DNA of 64,000 nt from Phocaeicola_A sp045545095 (GCA_045545095.1 JAZQAG010000007.1:1-64000); one strand, 5' to 3'; positions 34,790-44,177 are shown, counted from the first letter of the stretch. Translations and numbers: made by a program. Notes: generated by a model from the letters alone, not told the origin.

Positions 34790-34959
34790 AATCTTACTTT
34801 TTTATTAGTTAATACTCTTTGTTCAATGTTTCTGATGCAAAGATATCAGGACAATCTGAAAAGAATCTGAAAAAAGAATGTTTTTGCGAGTTTTTTTGAG
34901 GAGAGGGGGAGTTTTTCACTTTACTGAGGGAAATAAAGGGAGATAGAAGGAGCCCTCCT

Positions 34960-36246
34960 CTAACTTCTTTTAAAGAATCCCACCACAAACCTATGCTTTC
35001 TTTCCACAAAATCATAACCTACAGATAGATCGCTTGTATCACAAATAGCTTTCACAATGGCAAGACCAAGTCCACTGGACCCTTCGCGCCCACCCTCCTT
35101 GTAGAAGCGGTCAAAGATATGCTCCTCATCAAGGGTCACGGGGGCTCCGGTATTACTAAATGCCATTTCGCGCGTACCTATATATATATGTAGTTCTCCA
35201 TCGCCCTCTGACAAATTGTGAACAAGAGCATTGCGATAAAGGTTATGGACGAGTACTTTGGCCAAAGTCGGATTCATTGTCCACACAAGGTGACAGGTTT
35301 CTTCAATAGTCACTTTCACTTTCCGCTCTGCGGCCATACGGCGGTATTCATTCTGTGTCTGATGCACCAAAGCGGCCATGTCCACGGGTACAGTATCAAG
35401 ATATTGATGATTGTCTATCTTGGAGAGAAGCAGAAGCGAGCGATTCAACTCTGACATGTGCTCCAGTGTCTGAAGGGTTTTGATGACCTCTCCCATCTGC
35501 TCTTCGCCAAGATCTGTATCGCAAAGCATCTCGAGACGATTCTGACAAATGGCAATGGGTGTCTGGAGTTCGTGCGAAGCATCACCGATAAAGCGCTTCT
35601 GTTGTTCAAACAATTCATGATTCCTTTGCGAAAAACGTTGGATAGCATCGTTCAGTGTTTGAAATTCGGTCACCGTTGTAGGATTGTCAATCGGATCCGC
35701 CTGCTCATTGATATTGTAACGGTCAAGCCAGCCGAGCAAACGGTAAAGCGGACGCATAGAGCGACGTATGACCCAAGCATTCACCACAATGATAGTGATC
35801 ACAACGGCCAGATACAGGCCCAATATCCAATAGGCAATTGACTCCATCAAATCTTTCTTTTCAATGGTGGGGGTAATGACGGTAAGCTCCATCCACTCCC
35901 CTATGGAATTGCGGAAAATAGTCTTCATCACACGGGCCGGCTCAGCCTCGTGCTTATCTGCAATATATAGTGTCTCGTCTGTATATGAGAAATGCGGATG
36001 TGTACGGGCATACTCCTCCGTCACCCGATTGATGTGGTAGCTATTGTTTGTCCCATTGTCCGTATCGGGCAATTCCTTTCCGGCCAGATAACGGGTAATG
36101 ACGTTTTCGGCATAGAGGTCAATGGCGTCGTCCACCTCATCTGTGATTTCATCCATCATGACGAGATAGAAAAGTACTGACCATAAGGTGAGTATTACGA
36201 ACAGAAAAGCCGATACACGGCGGATAATACGGGATGTGAGGGTCAT
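34960..36246 (-). CDS. Sensor histidine kinase
   Basis: This is a 428-aa classical kinase: TM1 about 10-32, a periplasmic domain of about 110 residues, TM2 about 145-168, a HAMP-like linker, then the dimerisation domain with the H box GDASHELQTP (His near 221). The ATPase domain has the N box LVHNLYRNALVHN and the G2-type GSSGLGLAIVKAI. The G1 box reads SNTGAP rather than DxGxG, a variant I have seen in Bacteroidetes kinases. The partner regulator gene is just upstream, separated by 187 bp of repeat DNA. The signal is unknown. Confidence 0.92.
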   Translation of the reverse strand: MTLTSRIIRRVSAFLFVILTLWSVLFYLVMMDEITDEVDDAIDLYAENVITRYLAGKELPDTDNGTNNSYHINRVTEEYARTHPHFSYTDETLYIADKHEAEPARVMKTIFRNSIGEWMELTVITPTIEKKDLMESIAYWILGLYLAVVITIIVVNAWVIRRSMRPLYRLLGWLDRYNINEQADPIDNPTTVTEFQTLNDAIQRFSQRNHELFEQQKRFIGDASHELQTPIAICQNRLEMLCDTDLGEEQMGEVIKTLQTLEHMSELNRSLLLLSKIDNHQYLDTVPVDMAALVHQTQNEYRRMAAERKVKVTIEETCHLVWTMNPTLAKVLVHNLYRNALVHNLSEGDGELHIYIGTREMAFSNTGAPVTLDEEHIFDRFYKEGGREGSSGLGLAIVKAICDTSDLSVGYDFVERKHRFVVGFFKRS

Positions 36247-36260
36247 AAAACTTTATTTTT

Positions 36261-36432
36261 GGAGGAATTAAAGGGAGTTTTCTTTGAAGGAGTTAAAGGG
36301 TTATTACTTTGTTAGGAGTTAGAGGAATTAAAGCCGAATGCGCTGTTTGCATAATGGCGAAACATTTGGCTAGCAGGCCAAAGCCTGCGATAACTCCTAG
36401 GCCCACAGGGCCGATAACTCCTTTTACTCCTG
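36261..36432. repeat. Family F inverted repeat between response regulator and kinase genes
   Basis: The left part has tandem words GGAGGAATTAAAGG, GAAGGAGTTAAAGGG and TAGGAGTTAGAGGAATTAAA. The right part has the inverse GATAACTCCT twice and TTTTACTCCT. Two small hairpins lie inside (GCAGGC/GCCTGC 36373-36388; GGCCC/GGGCC 36400-36412). Confidence 0.75.
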
Positions 36433-36433
36433 T

Positions 36434-37105
36434 TCATATCAATTTATATCCAAATCCATACACTGTCTTTATTTCAACCTCAGCACCTGCGGCTGAGAGT
36501 TTCCGACGCAAGTTCTTCAGTTGGGCATAGATGAAGTCGTAGTTATCTGCCTGATCCATATCGTCTCCCCAAACAGCTTCGGCCAATACCTCTTTCTTGA
36601 CGAGATGACCACGCCGATTGACAAAATAGAGAAGAATGTCATACTCCTTGCGCCCTAAGTCGAGCACTTGCCCATTTACACTGACGTGATGTTTGTCAGG
36701 ATTAATGGTAAGATTTTCTATGGTAATATTCAAGTCACCACCCCGTTGTCCACGTCGGATGACACTACGGATGCGGGCATGAAGTTCTGCCAAATGGAAA
36801 GGTTTGGGCAGATAGTCATCAGCTCCCAGTTCAAGGCCGGCCACCTTATCGTCCAACGAATCTTTAGCCGAAATGATAATGACACTCTCCTGCTTCTGCA
36901 GCTTCTTCAAGTGCTCGAGCAGTTGCAAGCCGCTACCATCGGGCAACATGATGTCCAGCAAGATACAATCGTAGGCATAGGCATTCACCTTGCGCATGGC
37001 GGCTATACAAGTGTCGGCCACCTCTACCACGTAGCGTTCCTTCTCCAACGAAGTGCGCACCACCTCCTGCAAAGCAGGTTCGTCTTCAACAAGCAGTATC
37101 TTCAT
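36434..37105 (-). CDS. OmpR-family response regulator
   Basis: The 223-aa protein has a receiver domain (acidic pair VEDEP, phospho-acceptor Asp in CILLDIMLPDGSG near 53, Lys in DYLPKPFH) and a C-terminal winged helix (about 130-222: RKEYDILLYFVNRRGHLVKK, AQLKNLRRKLSAAG, TVYGFGYKL). It is the first gene of the regulator-kinase pair. Its promoter is at 37134-37165, and a three-unit TACCT array starts 27 bp further upstream, which may bind an activator or the regulator itself. Confidence 0.95.
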   Translation of the reverse strand: MKILLVEDEPALQEVVRTSLEKERYVVEVADTCIAAMRKVNAYAYDCILLDIMLPDGSGLQLLEHLKKLQKQESVIIISAKDSLDDKVAGLELGADDYLPKPFHLAELHARIRSVIRRGQRGGDLNITIENLTINPDKHHVSVNGQVLDLGRKEYDILLYFVNRRGHLVKKEVLAEAVWGDDMDQADNYDFIYAQLKNLRRKLSAAGAEVEIKTVYGFGYKLI

Positions 37106-37133
37106 GACGATATACTATTTTATTCATTGTTGA

Positions 37134-37165
37134 CAAAAGTACATGTTTTTAAATAAAATGCCAAA
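37134..37165 (-). promoter_or_regulatory. Promoter of the OmpR-family regulator gene
   Basis: On the minus strand TTTG (37162-37165), 20 bp, TACTTTTG (37134-37141). This is a full match to the Bacteroidetes consensus. Confidence 0.6.
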
Positions 37166-37191
37166 AAATTAAGACAAAAAATCCACTCCAC

Positions 37192-37257
37192 TACCTAAGA
37201 AATATTTCTCTATTACCTATCAACTATTTTTCCCCTACCTGAAAGATATTTTTCTCA
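37192..37257 (+). promoter_or_regulatory. Three tandem TACCT boxes with exact 22-bp period
   Basis: Units begin at 37192, 37214 and 37236. Each reads TACCT, six or seven variable bases, then ATTT(C/T)TC. The unit 2/3 junction ATTTTTCCCCTACCTGAAAG closely matches the element at 155-182. The array lies in the 457-bp gap between the divergent response-regulator and etfB genes. Confidence 0.6.
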
Positions 37258-37435
37258 GACAGGAAAAAAATAATATTCATCCAAATCCATAAAAATAGAG
37301 AGAGATTTTTATGGTAATTCCTACAAATCCTCATCATAAAAGAAACAAGTGTACTATGAGTTATCAATAATGATATCAACAAGAGCATTCTTTTGCTCAA
37401 ATTTGCCAAAAGTGTGCAATTTTCCACCCATTTTC

Positions 37436-37466
37436 TTTGTCAGTTAAAGTGATTTGCGTACATTTG
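37436..37466 (+). promoter_or_regulatory. Promoter of the etf operon
   Basis: TTTG (37436-37439), 19 bp, TACATTTG (37459-37466). The leader would be about 90 nt. Confidence 0.6.
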
Positions 37467-37562
37467 CCAACTGATAGCCTGAATTGTGCCCTGACGGTAC
37501 AGACATAAGGCTTGACCAAAGTTAGATATAAACAAACATTAATTTTAAAACTAATAAGTAAG

Positions 37563-38456
37563 ATGAGTTTGAAAATTGTAGTATTGGCAAAGCAAGTACC
37601 CGACACACGCAATGTAGGGAAAGATGCCATGACCGCAGAGGGTACCGTAAACCGTGCCGCCCTGCCTGCCATCTTCAATCCCGAAGACCTGAACGCACTC
37701 GAGCAGGCTCTGAGACTGAAAGATGCTCACCCGGGTTCTACCGTAACCATCCTGACCATGGGTCCCGGACGTGCCGCTGAAGTGATTCGCGAAGGTCTTT
37801 TCCGCGGAGCAGATACCGGTTATCTGTTGACCGACCGCGCGTTTGCCGGTGCAGACACTTTGGCTACTTCGTATGCTTTGGCTACGGCCATCAAGAAGAT
37901 TGGAGAGTATGACATCATCATCGGCGGCCGCCAAGCTATCGATGGCGATACTGCCCAGGTAGGTCCTCAGGTTGCTGAGAAATTGGGATTGACACAGATT
38001 ACATATGCTGAGGAAATCTTGAACGTTGACTTGAATGCCAAACGTATCACCGTGAAGCGCCATATCGATGGTGGTGTAGAAACCGTAGAAGGTCCTCTGC
38101 CCATCGTCATCACCGTAAACGGAAGTGCAGCTCCCTGCCGTCCGCGCAATGCCAAGTTAGTAATGAAATACAAACGTGCACTCGGCGCACAGGAGAAAGC
38201 TGCTATCACAAAAGAAGGTGCAACCCTGCCCTATGCTGAATTGTACGACAAGTTGCCCTACCTGAACATTACCGAATGGAGTGTGGCCGATGTGGATGGC
38301 GACTTGAAGCAATGCGGTCTCTCTGGCTCGCCCACCAAGGTGAAGGCTATCCAAAACATCTCCTTCCAAGCCAAAGAGAGCAAGACTCTCACCGGAAGCG
38401 ATGCAGACATCGAAGGACTGATTGTTGAACTGCTGGAGAATCATACGATTGGATAA
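37563..38456 (+). CDS. etfB: Electron transfer flavoprotein subunit beta
   Basis: EtfB pairs with EtfA to carry electrons from acyl-CoA dehydrogenases. I take the ATG at 37563 (MSLKIVVLAKQVPDT), which matches family N-termini. The upstream in-frame extension of 17 residues (beginning MTKVRYKQ) is not typical. The product is 297 aa, slightly longer than average. AMP/NAD-region motifs such as ILTMGPGRAAEVIREGLFRG and GRQAIDGDTAQVGPQVAEKL are clear. The next gene is etfA, separated by a family-B repeat, then a small membrane protein and an acyl-CoA dehydrogenase. Confidence 0.95.
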   Translation: MSLKIVVLAKQVPDTRNVGKDAMTAEGTVNRAALPAIFNPEDLNALEQALRLKDAHPGSTVTILTMGPGRAAEVIREGLFRGADTGYLLTDRAFAGADTLATSYALATAIKKIGEYDIIIGGRQAIDGDTAQVGPQVAEKLGLTQITYAEEILNVDLNAKRITVKRHIDGGVETVEGPLPIVITVNGSAAPCRPRNAKLVMKYKRALGAQEKAAITKEGATLPYAELYDKLPYLNITEWSVADVDGDLKQCGLSGSPTKVKAIQNISFQAKESKTLTGSDADIEGLIVELLENHTIG

Positions 38457-38462
38457 AGAATA

Positions 38463-38547
38463 AGTTGACAAGATACAAGTTGACAAGTTAACAAGGCCAT
38501 TCGGCTACAAAACCTCGTCAACTTGTCAACCCGTCAACTTGTCAACT
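38463..38547. repeat. Family B inverted repeat between etfB and etfA
   Basis: Three TTGACAAG-like words on the left and four CTTGTCAAC/CGTCAAC words on the right flank the loop GCCATTCGGCTAC. It lies between two genes whose products form a 1:1 heterodimer. Confidence 0.85.
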
Positions 38548-38563
38548 AAAAAAAATAAGAAAT

Positions 38564-39583
38564 ATGAATAACGTATATGTATATTTGGAGATTGAAGGCC
38601 AGACCGTTGCCGACGTGAGCCTCGAACTCCTGACCAAAGGTCGCAAGTTGGCCAACCAATTGGGTTGCCAGTTGGAAGCCGTAGCCGTAGGAAGCGGATT
38701 GGACGGCGTAGAAAAGCAAGTGATGCCCTATGGTGTGGACACTCTCCATGTGTTCGATGCAGAGGGCTTGTTCCCCTATACTTCATTACCTCACACCTCA
38801 GTGTTGGTAAATCTGTTCAAGGAAGAGAAACCTCAAATTTGCCTGATGGGTGCTACCGTTATCGGTCGCGACCTCGGTCCTCGCGTCTCTTCAGCCCTCT
38901 TCAGCGGATTGACCGCGGACTGTACTTCACTCGAAATTGGTGAATACGAAGACAAGAAGGCCGGCAAGGTATATGAAAACCTGCTCTATCAGATTCGTCC
39001 TGCCTTCGGTGGTAACATCGTAGCTACTATCGTGAACCCCGACAACCGTCCTCAAATGGCTACCGTGCGTGAGGGTGTGATGAAGAAGGAAATCCTCGAT
39101 CCCAACTATAAGGGCGAAGTTATCCGTCACGACGTGGCCAAGTATGTGCCCGAGACCGACTATGTGGTAAAGGTTATCGACCGTCACGTAGAGAAGGCAA
39201 AGCACAATCTCAAGGGTGCTCCCATCGTGATTGCCGGTGGATATGGTATGGGAAGCAAGGAAGGCTTCGACATGTTGTTCGACCTTGCCAAGGAACTTCA
39301 CGCTGAAGTAGGTGCCAGCCGTGCCGCCGTGGATGCAGGCTTCTGCGACCATGATCGCCAGATTGGTCAGACAGGTGTCACCGTTCGTCCAAAGCTCTAC
39401 ATTGCATGCGGTATCAGCGGACAAATCCAGCACATTGCCGGTATGCAGGAGGCAGGCATCATCATCTCTATCAACAACGACCCGAACGCCCCCATCAATA
39501 CCATTGCCGATTATGTCATCAACGGTACGGTGGAAGAGGTGATTCCTAAGATGATTAAGTATTACAAACAGAATAGCAAGTAA
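38564..39583 (+). CDS. etfA: Electron transfer flavoprotein subunit alpha
   Basis: EtfA (339 aa) binds the FAD of the ETF heterodimer. The C-terminal FAD domain is clear: VIAGGYGMGSKEGFDML, GASRAAVDAGFCDHDRQIGQ, ACGISGQIQHIAGMQEA and SINNDPNAPINTIADYVING. The N-terminal domain starts VYVYLEIEGQTVADVSLELL. It is followed after 5 bp by a small membrane protein gene and then by the acyl-CoA dehydrogenase. Confidence 0.96.
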   Translation: MNNVYVYLEIEGQTVADVSLELLTKGRKLANQLGCQLEAVAVGSGLDGVEKQVMPYGVDTLHVFDAEGLFPYTSLPHTSVLVNLFKEEKPQICLMGATVIGRDLGPRVSSALFSGLTADCTSLEIGEYEDKKAGKVYENLLYQIRPAFGGNIVATIVNPDNRPQMATVREGVMKKEILDPNYKGEVIRHDVAKYVPETDYVVKVIDRHVEKAKHNLKGAPIVIAGGYGMGSKEGFDMLFDLAKELHAEVGASRAAVDAGFCDHDRQIGQTGVTVRPKLYIACGISGQIQHIAGMQEAGIIISINNDPNAPINTIADYVINGTVEEVIPKMIKYYKQNSK

Positions 39584-39588
39584 TAAAT

Positions 39589-39765
39589 ATGAAAAAAGAT
39601 ATTATACGCCTGATATTTTTCGTTCTCACAGTTCTGGCAAGTATTTATTTGTCGATAGTACCCGATTGGGCGATAGGTGTAAAATTAATCTTTGAAATTA
39701 TTACAATCTACTATTCCATTTGTATCTACAAAATTTGGATAAACTTAGATAAAGAAAAGAAATAA
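39589..39765 (+). CDS. Small two-span membrane protein between etfA and acyl-CoA dehydrogenase
   Basis: An ATG at 39589, 5 bp after the etfA stop, opens a 58-codon frame ending TAA at 39763-39765, 2 bp before the acyl-CoA dehydrogenase ATG. The predicted peptide starts MKKDIIRLIFFVLTVLASIY and has two hydrophobic segments (about 5-24 and 31-50), a P-D-W turn between them and a charged tail (NLDKEKK). The perfect fit between two co-transcribed genes supports a real gene. I do not recognise a family. It might anchor or regulate the ETF/dehydrogenase pair at the membrane. Confidence 0.65.
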   Translation: MKKDIIRLIFFVLTVLASIYLSIVPDWAIGVKLIFEIITIYYSICIYKIWINLDKEKK

Positions 39766-39767
39766 CT

Positions 39768-41474
39768 ATGGCAAATTATTATAGCGAAGTTCCCGAACTG
39801 AAGTTCCATCTGAACAACCCCATGATGGAGCGCATCTGCGAACTGAAGGAACGTGGATATGAAGATAAAGGTAAGTATGACTATGCGCCCGAAGACTATG
39901 CTGACGCTATGGATTCTTACGACAAAGTATTAGAGATTACCGGTGAAATTACCGGCGAAATCATTGCCCCCAATGCTGAGGGTGTAGATGCAGAAGGTCC
40001 TCATTGCGAGAATGGCCGTGTGCGCTATGCCAGCGGTACTGACCAAAACCTCGATGCCATGGTAAAGGCAGGTTTGAATGGTATGACCATGCCTCGCCGT
40101 TATGGTGGCTTGAACTTCCCCATCACTCCCTACACCATGTGTGCCGAAGTGGTGGCTGCTGCTGATGCTGGATTTGGCAACATCTGGTCACTTCAGGATT
40201 GTATCGAGACTCTCTATGAGTTCGGTAACGAAGACCAACATAGCCGTTTCATCCCCCGCATCTGTGCTGGTGAAACCATGTCAATGGACTTGACTGAGCC
40301 TGATGCCGGCTCTGACCTGCAGAGTGTAATGTTGAAGGCTACCTTCGACGAGGAGAACAACTGCTGGCGCTTGAATGGTGTGAAGAGATTCATCACTAAC
40401 GGTGATGCAGACCTCCATCTGGTACTTGCCCGTTCAGAAGAGGGAACCAAGGATGGCCGTGGCCTCTCCATGTTCATCTACGACAAGCGCGATGGTGGCG
40501 TGGATGTTCGCCGCATTGAAAACAAGTTGGGTATTCACGGAAGCCCCACTTGTGAATTGGTGTACAAGAATGCCAAATGCGAACTTTGTGGCGATCGTAA
40601 GTTGGGTCTTATCAAATATGTAATGGCTTTGATGAACGGTGCCCGTTTGGGTATTGCCGCCCAGTCAGTAGGTCTTTCACAAGCTGCTTACAACGAAGGT
40701 TTGGCTTATGCCAAGGACCGCAAGCAGTTCGGCAAGGCTATCATTGAATTCCCCGCCGTGTACGACATGTTGGCTATCATGAAGGCCAAACTCGATGCCG
40801 GACGTGCATTGCTTTACCAGACTTCACGCTACGTGGACATCTACAAGGCACTCGATGACATTGCCCGTGAGCGTAAGCTCACTCCCGAGGAGCGTCAGGA
40901 GCAGAAGAAGTATGCTAAATTAGCCGATGCCTTCACTCCATTGGCAAAAGGTATGAACTCAGAATATTGCAACCAAAATGCCTACGACTGTATCCAAATT
41001 CACGGAGGTTCAGGTTTCATGCTTGAATATGCTTGCCAGCGCATCTATCGCGATGCACGCATTACCAGCATTTACGAGGGTACAACCCAGTTGCAAACCG
41101 TAGCCGCCATCCGTTATGTGACCAACGGAAGCTACTTGGCAACTCTGAAGGATTATGAACTTCTTCCCACCCTGCCCGAATACGAAGGCTACATGAACCG
41201 TATCAAGGAGATGACCAACAAGTTCGCTGCCTGCACCAATGCCGTGAAGGAGATGAACGACCAGGAAACACTTGACTTCCTCGCACGTCGTCTCTACGAA
41301 ATGGCCGCCGTAAACGTGATGTGCCACCTGCTTCTACAAGATGCGACCAAGGCACCCGAAATGTTCGGCAAGTCATTGGAAGTATATGTGAATTATGCCG
41401 AAAGCGAAGTGGAGAAGCACTTCAACTTCATCCGTAAATTCAACAGTGACAAGTTGGCAAATTATCGCAAGTAA
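39768..41474 (+). CDS. Acyl-CoA dehydrogenase
   Basis: This 568-aa flavoenzyme oxidises an acyl-CoA to the enoyl-CoA and passes electrons to EtfAB, encoded just upstream. Motifs include DLTEPDAGSDLQSVM (FAD/substrate region), RFITNGDADLHLVLARS, KLGIHGSPTCEL and the catalytic-base region ITSIYEGTTQLQTVAA. The protein is longer than the common 380-aa type, with a C-terminal extension of about 110 residues (PF12806-like) seen in one dehydrogenase subfamily. In a fermentative Bacteroidales it may work in the reductive direction. The substrate is unknown. Confidence 0.92.
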   Translation: MANYYSEVPELKFHLNNPMMERICELKERGYEDKGKYDYAPEDYADAMDSYDKVLEITGEITGEIIAPNAEGVDAEGPHCENGRVRYASGTDQNLDAMVKAGLNGMTMPRRYGGLNFPITPYTMCAEVVAAADAGFGNIWSLQDCIETLYEFGNEDQHSRFIPRICAGETMSMDLTEPDAGSDLQSVMLKATFDEENNCWRLNGVKRFITNGDADLHLVLARSEEGTKDGRGLSMFIYDKRDGGVDVRRIENKLGIHGSPTCELVYKNAKCELCGDRKLGLIKYVMALMNGARLGIAAQSVGLSQAAYNEGLAYAKDRKQFGKAIIEFPAVYDMLAIMKAKLDAGRALLYQTSRYVDIYKALDDIARERKLTPEERQEQKKYAKLADAFTPLAKGMNSEYCNQNAYDCIQIHGGSGFMLEYACQRIYRDARITSIYEGTTQLQTVAAIRYVTNGSYLATLKDYELLPTLPEYEGYMNRIKEMTNKFAACTNAVKEMNDQETLDFLARRLYEMAAVNVMCHLLLQDATKAPEMFGKSLEVYVNYAESEVEKHFNFIRKFNSDKLANYRK

Positions 41475-41498
41475 TCTTGAGATTATATATAATAAAAA

Positions 41499-41528
41499 AC
41501 AGTGCATAAATTTATGTACTGTTTTTTT
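41499..41528 (+). terminator. Terminator of the etf/acyl-CoA dehydrogenase operon
   Basis: ACAGTGCATAAATTTATGTA-CTGT (41499-41522) folds into a 12-bp stem with one G-U pair. It is followed by T7 (41522-41528). Confidence 0.8.
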
Positions 41529-41596
41529 ATTATATAACATCCTTATTTATTAAAGAATTCTTCGTATTTTTGCAGCGTACAATAAACTTTTACAAT

Positions 41597-44173
41597 ATGA
41601 GATTATATTCTATTCTCCGTCGCCAAGTGCTAATCACCGTCATTTTATCAATTAGTATATTTAGTAAAGGACAAAACAAACTATCTCCGGAAGCTGATAG
41701 CTTGGCTCAATTTGTGAGAAATATTGTCACGTTCAATCAAATGTATCCTCAAGAAAAAGTATATCTTCATTTTGACAATACAGGATATTTCATGGGAGAA
41801 ACTATTTGGTTTAAAGCTTATGTAGTAAACCCCATTAACAATCGCCCCAACATTTTAAGCCGAGTACTTTATGTTGAATTATTAACACCAGAAGGACGTG
41901 TTTTGCAAACCCAAAAACTTAAAATAGAAAATGGGCAATGTAACGGTCAATTTTCTTTAGCTGAATTGTTACACCCTGGCTATTACGAAATCAGAGCATA
42001 TACAGCACTAATGTTAAATTGGGAAAATGCCCCTATATTTTCACGAGTATTTCCCATATTCAATGCCCCACAAACAGAAGAGAAAAATATGTATGACAAC
42101 CCACGAATGTTAAATACGTACCATTCAGAACGTTTACCCCAAATGAGAGCTAAAGCGTCCAAAATGGAAAATATAAACATTCATTTCTTCCCTGAAGGAG
42201 GGCATCTAATTGAAGGTATTCCATCAAATATAGCATTCAAAGTAACAGATAAACACGGAAATGCCCTAACTGCAAATGGAATAATCTGCAATCAAAATGG
42301 AGAACAGATAAATATATGGGAGACCATTCACCAGGGTATGGGAACTACCATGATTACGCCTAAATCAGGAGAGACTTATTATGCTGAAATCAAAAACAAT
42401 ACAGGAAAGGTAGATCGTTTTCCTTTGCCAACCATACAAAAAGAAGGCTATGCCATGACTATCAACAACATGGAAGACGACACTTTAAGACTCAAATTGA
42501 TGCGCCCCGTTGGCCAAACAAGAAATGAAGCTTTAGGTCTTAGCGCCATGTGTAGAGGACAAGTTATTCTATTCAGCCAAATAGAATGGAAAAATCAAGA
42601 CTATGTTGAAATGTGTTGGCCTAAGAACAAACTAATCGAAGGTATATGCCAATTCACACTTTTTAATACATCAGGACAAATATATGCTGAACGTTTAGCA
42701 TTTATCCCTCCCCAACGAGGAGTAAAATTCTCCATTAGTGGAAACAAAACGATATATCAAGCCAAAGAACCCATAGAATTAAATTTCAAATTGACCGATC
42801 TGGAAGGAAATCCTCTGAGTACGATATTTTCACTATCTGTCAGAGATGCAGATACTGAAACTCCATCGAATAGGAATTATGCAGGAAATATATCCGCGAA
42901 CCTATTGCTTGGTTCAGACTTAAAAGGTTATATACATGATGTAGATTACTATTTGGAAGCAGACGACATAGAACATCGACGTGCAGTAGATTTATTACTA
43001 TGCACCCAAGGATGGAGACGATATGATTGGAAACAAATGATAAATCCAAATCAATTCAAAGTAAAATATCCCGCAGAAGAAGGTATTGTCATTATGGGCG
43101 ACTTGACCTCTATTTTCCGCAATCGTATAAAAAAGGGAGCAAATATAAAAGTTTATCTTTATAATGGATACGGTGAACAACTCAGTGGTTCTTGTACGAC
43201 TGATGAAGAAGGAAAATTTGCATTTCTATCAGAAGATTTCAACGGACGATGGAATATGCATATAATCACCAAAGAAGGAGATAAGCAAAAAGAAATGAAC
43301 GTAAATCTTAAGAAATTACCTAAACCGCAAGGACGAGTATATAACGAAGAAGAAACAAACTTATTCCTTTTAAAAGAGAATTCAAAAACTGAAATTATAA
43401 TTCCAGATACTCTTTCTCCGTATCAATCAGAAGATGAACAACGTTGGGAAAATCTATTACCTACGGTAAAAATTGAAAGCGAAAAAGAATGGCAGACAGA
43501 ATTTATACGTAAATGGAACAACATGATTTATGACATGGAAGAAGAACGTCTGAACATGGATGACACAGGAGAAAATTATTTGATAGAATTTTACAGATGG
43601 TTAGAACAAACTAATCCATTTTTCACCTATGATTATAGTACCGATACCACTGGTGCCGAACAAATCACAGCAAAATATAAAGGGCGTCCTGTACGTTTTT
43701 TTGTCAGTCGAATAGGAACAAGCAAATGGATTGTTGAGAATGACATCAGTATCAATATACCTTCATTAACTATTAATGATATTGAAGCCATTGCCATTAA
43801 TGATAAGCCCAATGCAGAAATGGCCATGATAAAAGCCGGATTAGACACTTTTAACATTAACCAAAATTCAGTACTCATAACCATTTTTGTAAGAAATGAT
43901 TATTTCAGGCACAAAGAATACAAAGGACATAGGAAAACGATGGTCCAAGGGTTTTCAGCACCATACAAGTTCTATATGCCAGATTATAGCTATACAGAAT
44001 TACCTGATGAAAAAGATTTCCGCCGTACACTTTATTGGGCTCCATACATTGTAACGAACAAACAAGGAGAAGCCAATATAAAATTCTTCAATTCGCCAAA
44101 CGGACAGAGAATCAAAGTGAATGCAGAAACTATAACATTTAGTGGAATGATGGGAAGTTTCACTTATGAATAA
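41597..44173 (+). CDS. Large secreted MG2-like beta-sandwich protein
   Basis: The 858-aa product (from the ATG at 41597) has a signal peptide and then a macroglobulin MG2-like domain (YPQEKVYLHFDNTGYFMGET, WFKAYVV). Several beta-sandwich repeats follow (NIHFFPEGGHLIEGIPSNIA; a CarboxypepD_reg-like INPNQFKVKYPAEEGIVIMG region). I choose this start because a -7 box (TATTTTTG 41565-41572) covers the alternative upstream TTG. There is no TonB plug or barrel. The family is widespread in Bacteroidetes with no assigned function. The gene is monocistronic, with its own promoter and a shared terminator. Confidence 0.7.
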   Translation: MRLYSILRRQVLITVILSISIFSKGQNKLSPEADSLAQFVRNIVTFNQMYPQEKVYLHFDNTGYFMGETIWFKAYVVNPINNRPNILSRVLYVELLTPEGRVLQTQKLKIENGQCNGQFSLAELLHPGYYEIRAYTALMLNWENAPIFSRVFPIFNAPQTEEKNMYDNPRMLNTYHSERLPQMRAKASKMENINIHFFPEGGHLIEGIPSNIAFKVTDKHGNALTANGIICNQNGEQINIWETIHQGMGTTMITPKSGETYYAEIKNNTGKVDRFPLPTIQKEGYAMTINNMEDDTLRLKLMRPVGQTRNEALGLSAMCRGQVILFSQIEWKNQDYVEMCWPKNKLIEGICQFTLFNTSGQIYAERLAFIPPQRGVKFSISGNKTIYQAKEPIELNFKLTDLEGNPLSTIFSLSVRDADTETPSNRNYAGNISANLLLGSDLKGYIHDVDYYLEADDIEHRRAVDLLLCTQGWRRYDWKQMINPNQFKVKYPAEEGIVIMGDLTSIFRNRIKKGANIKVYLYNGYGEQLSGSCTTDEEGKFAFLSEDFNGRWNMHIITKEGDKQKEMNVNLKKLPKPQGRVYNEEETNLFLLKENSKTEIIIPDTLSPYQSEDEQRWENLLPTVKIESEKEWQTEFIRKWNNMIYDMEEERLNMDDTGENYLIEFYRWLEQTNPFFTYDYSTDTTGAEQITAKYKGRPVRFFVSRIGTSKWIVENDISINIPSLTINDIEAIAINDKPNAEMAMIKAGLDTFNINQNSVLITIFVRNDYFRHKEYKGHRKTMVQGFSAPYKFYMPDYSYTELPDEKDFRRTLYWAPYIVTNKQGEANIKFFNSPNGQRIKVNAETITFSGMMGSFTYE

Positions 44174-44177
44174 AATG

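Noticed and set aside
34899..34975. Terminator after the sensor kinase gene
   Set aside because: GAGGAGGG/CCCTCTCCTC words form an inverted repeat, but on the minus strand it is followed by A residues, not T, so it is not an intrinsic terminator for that gene.
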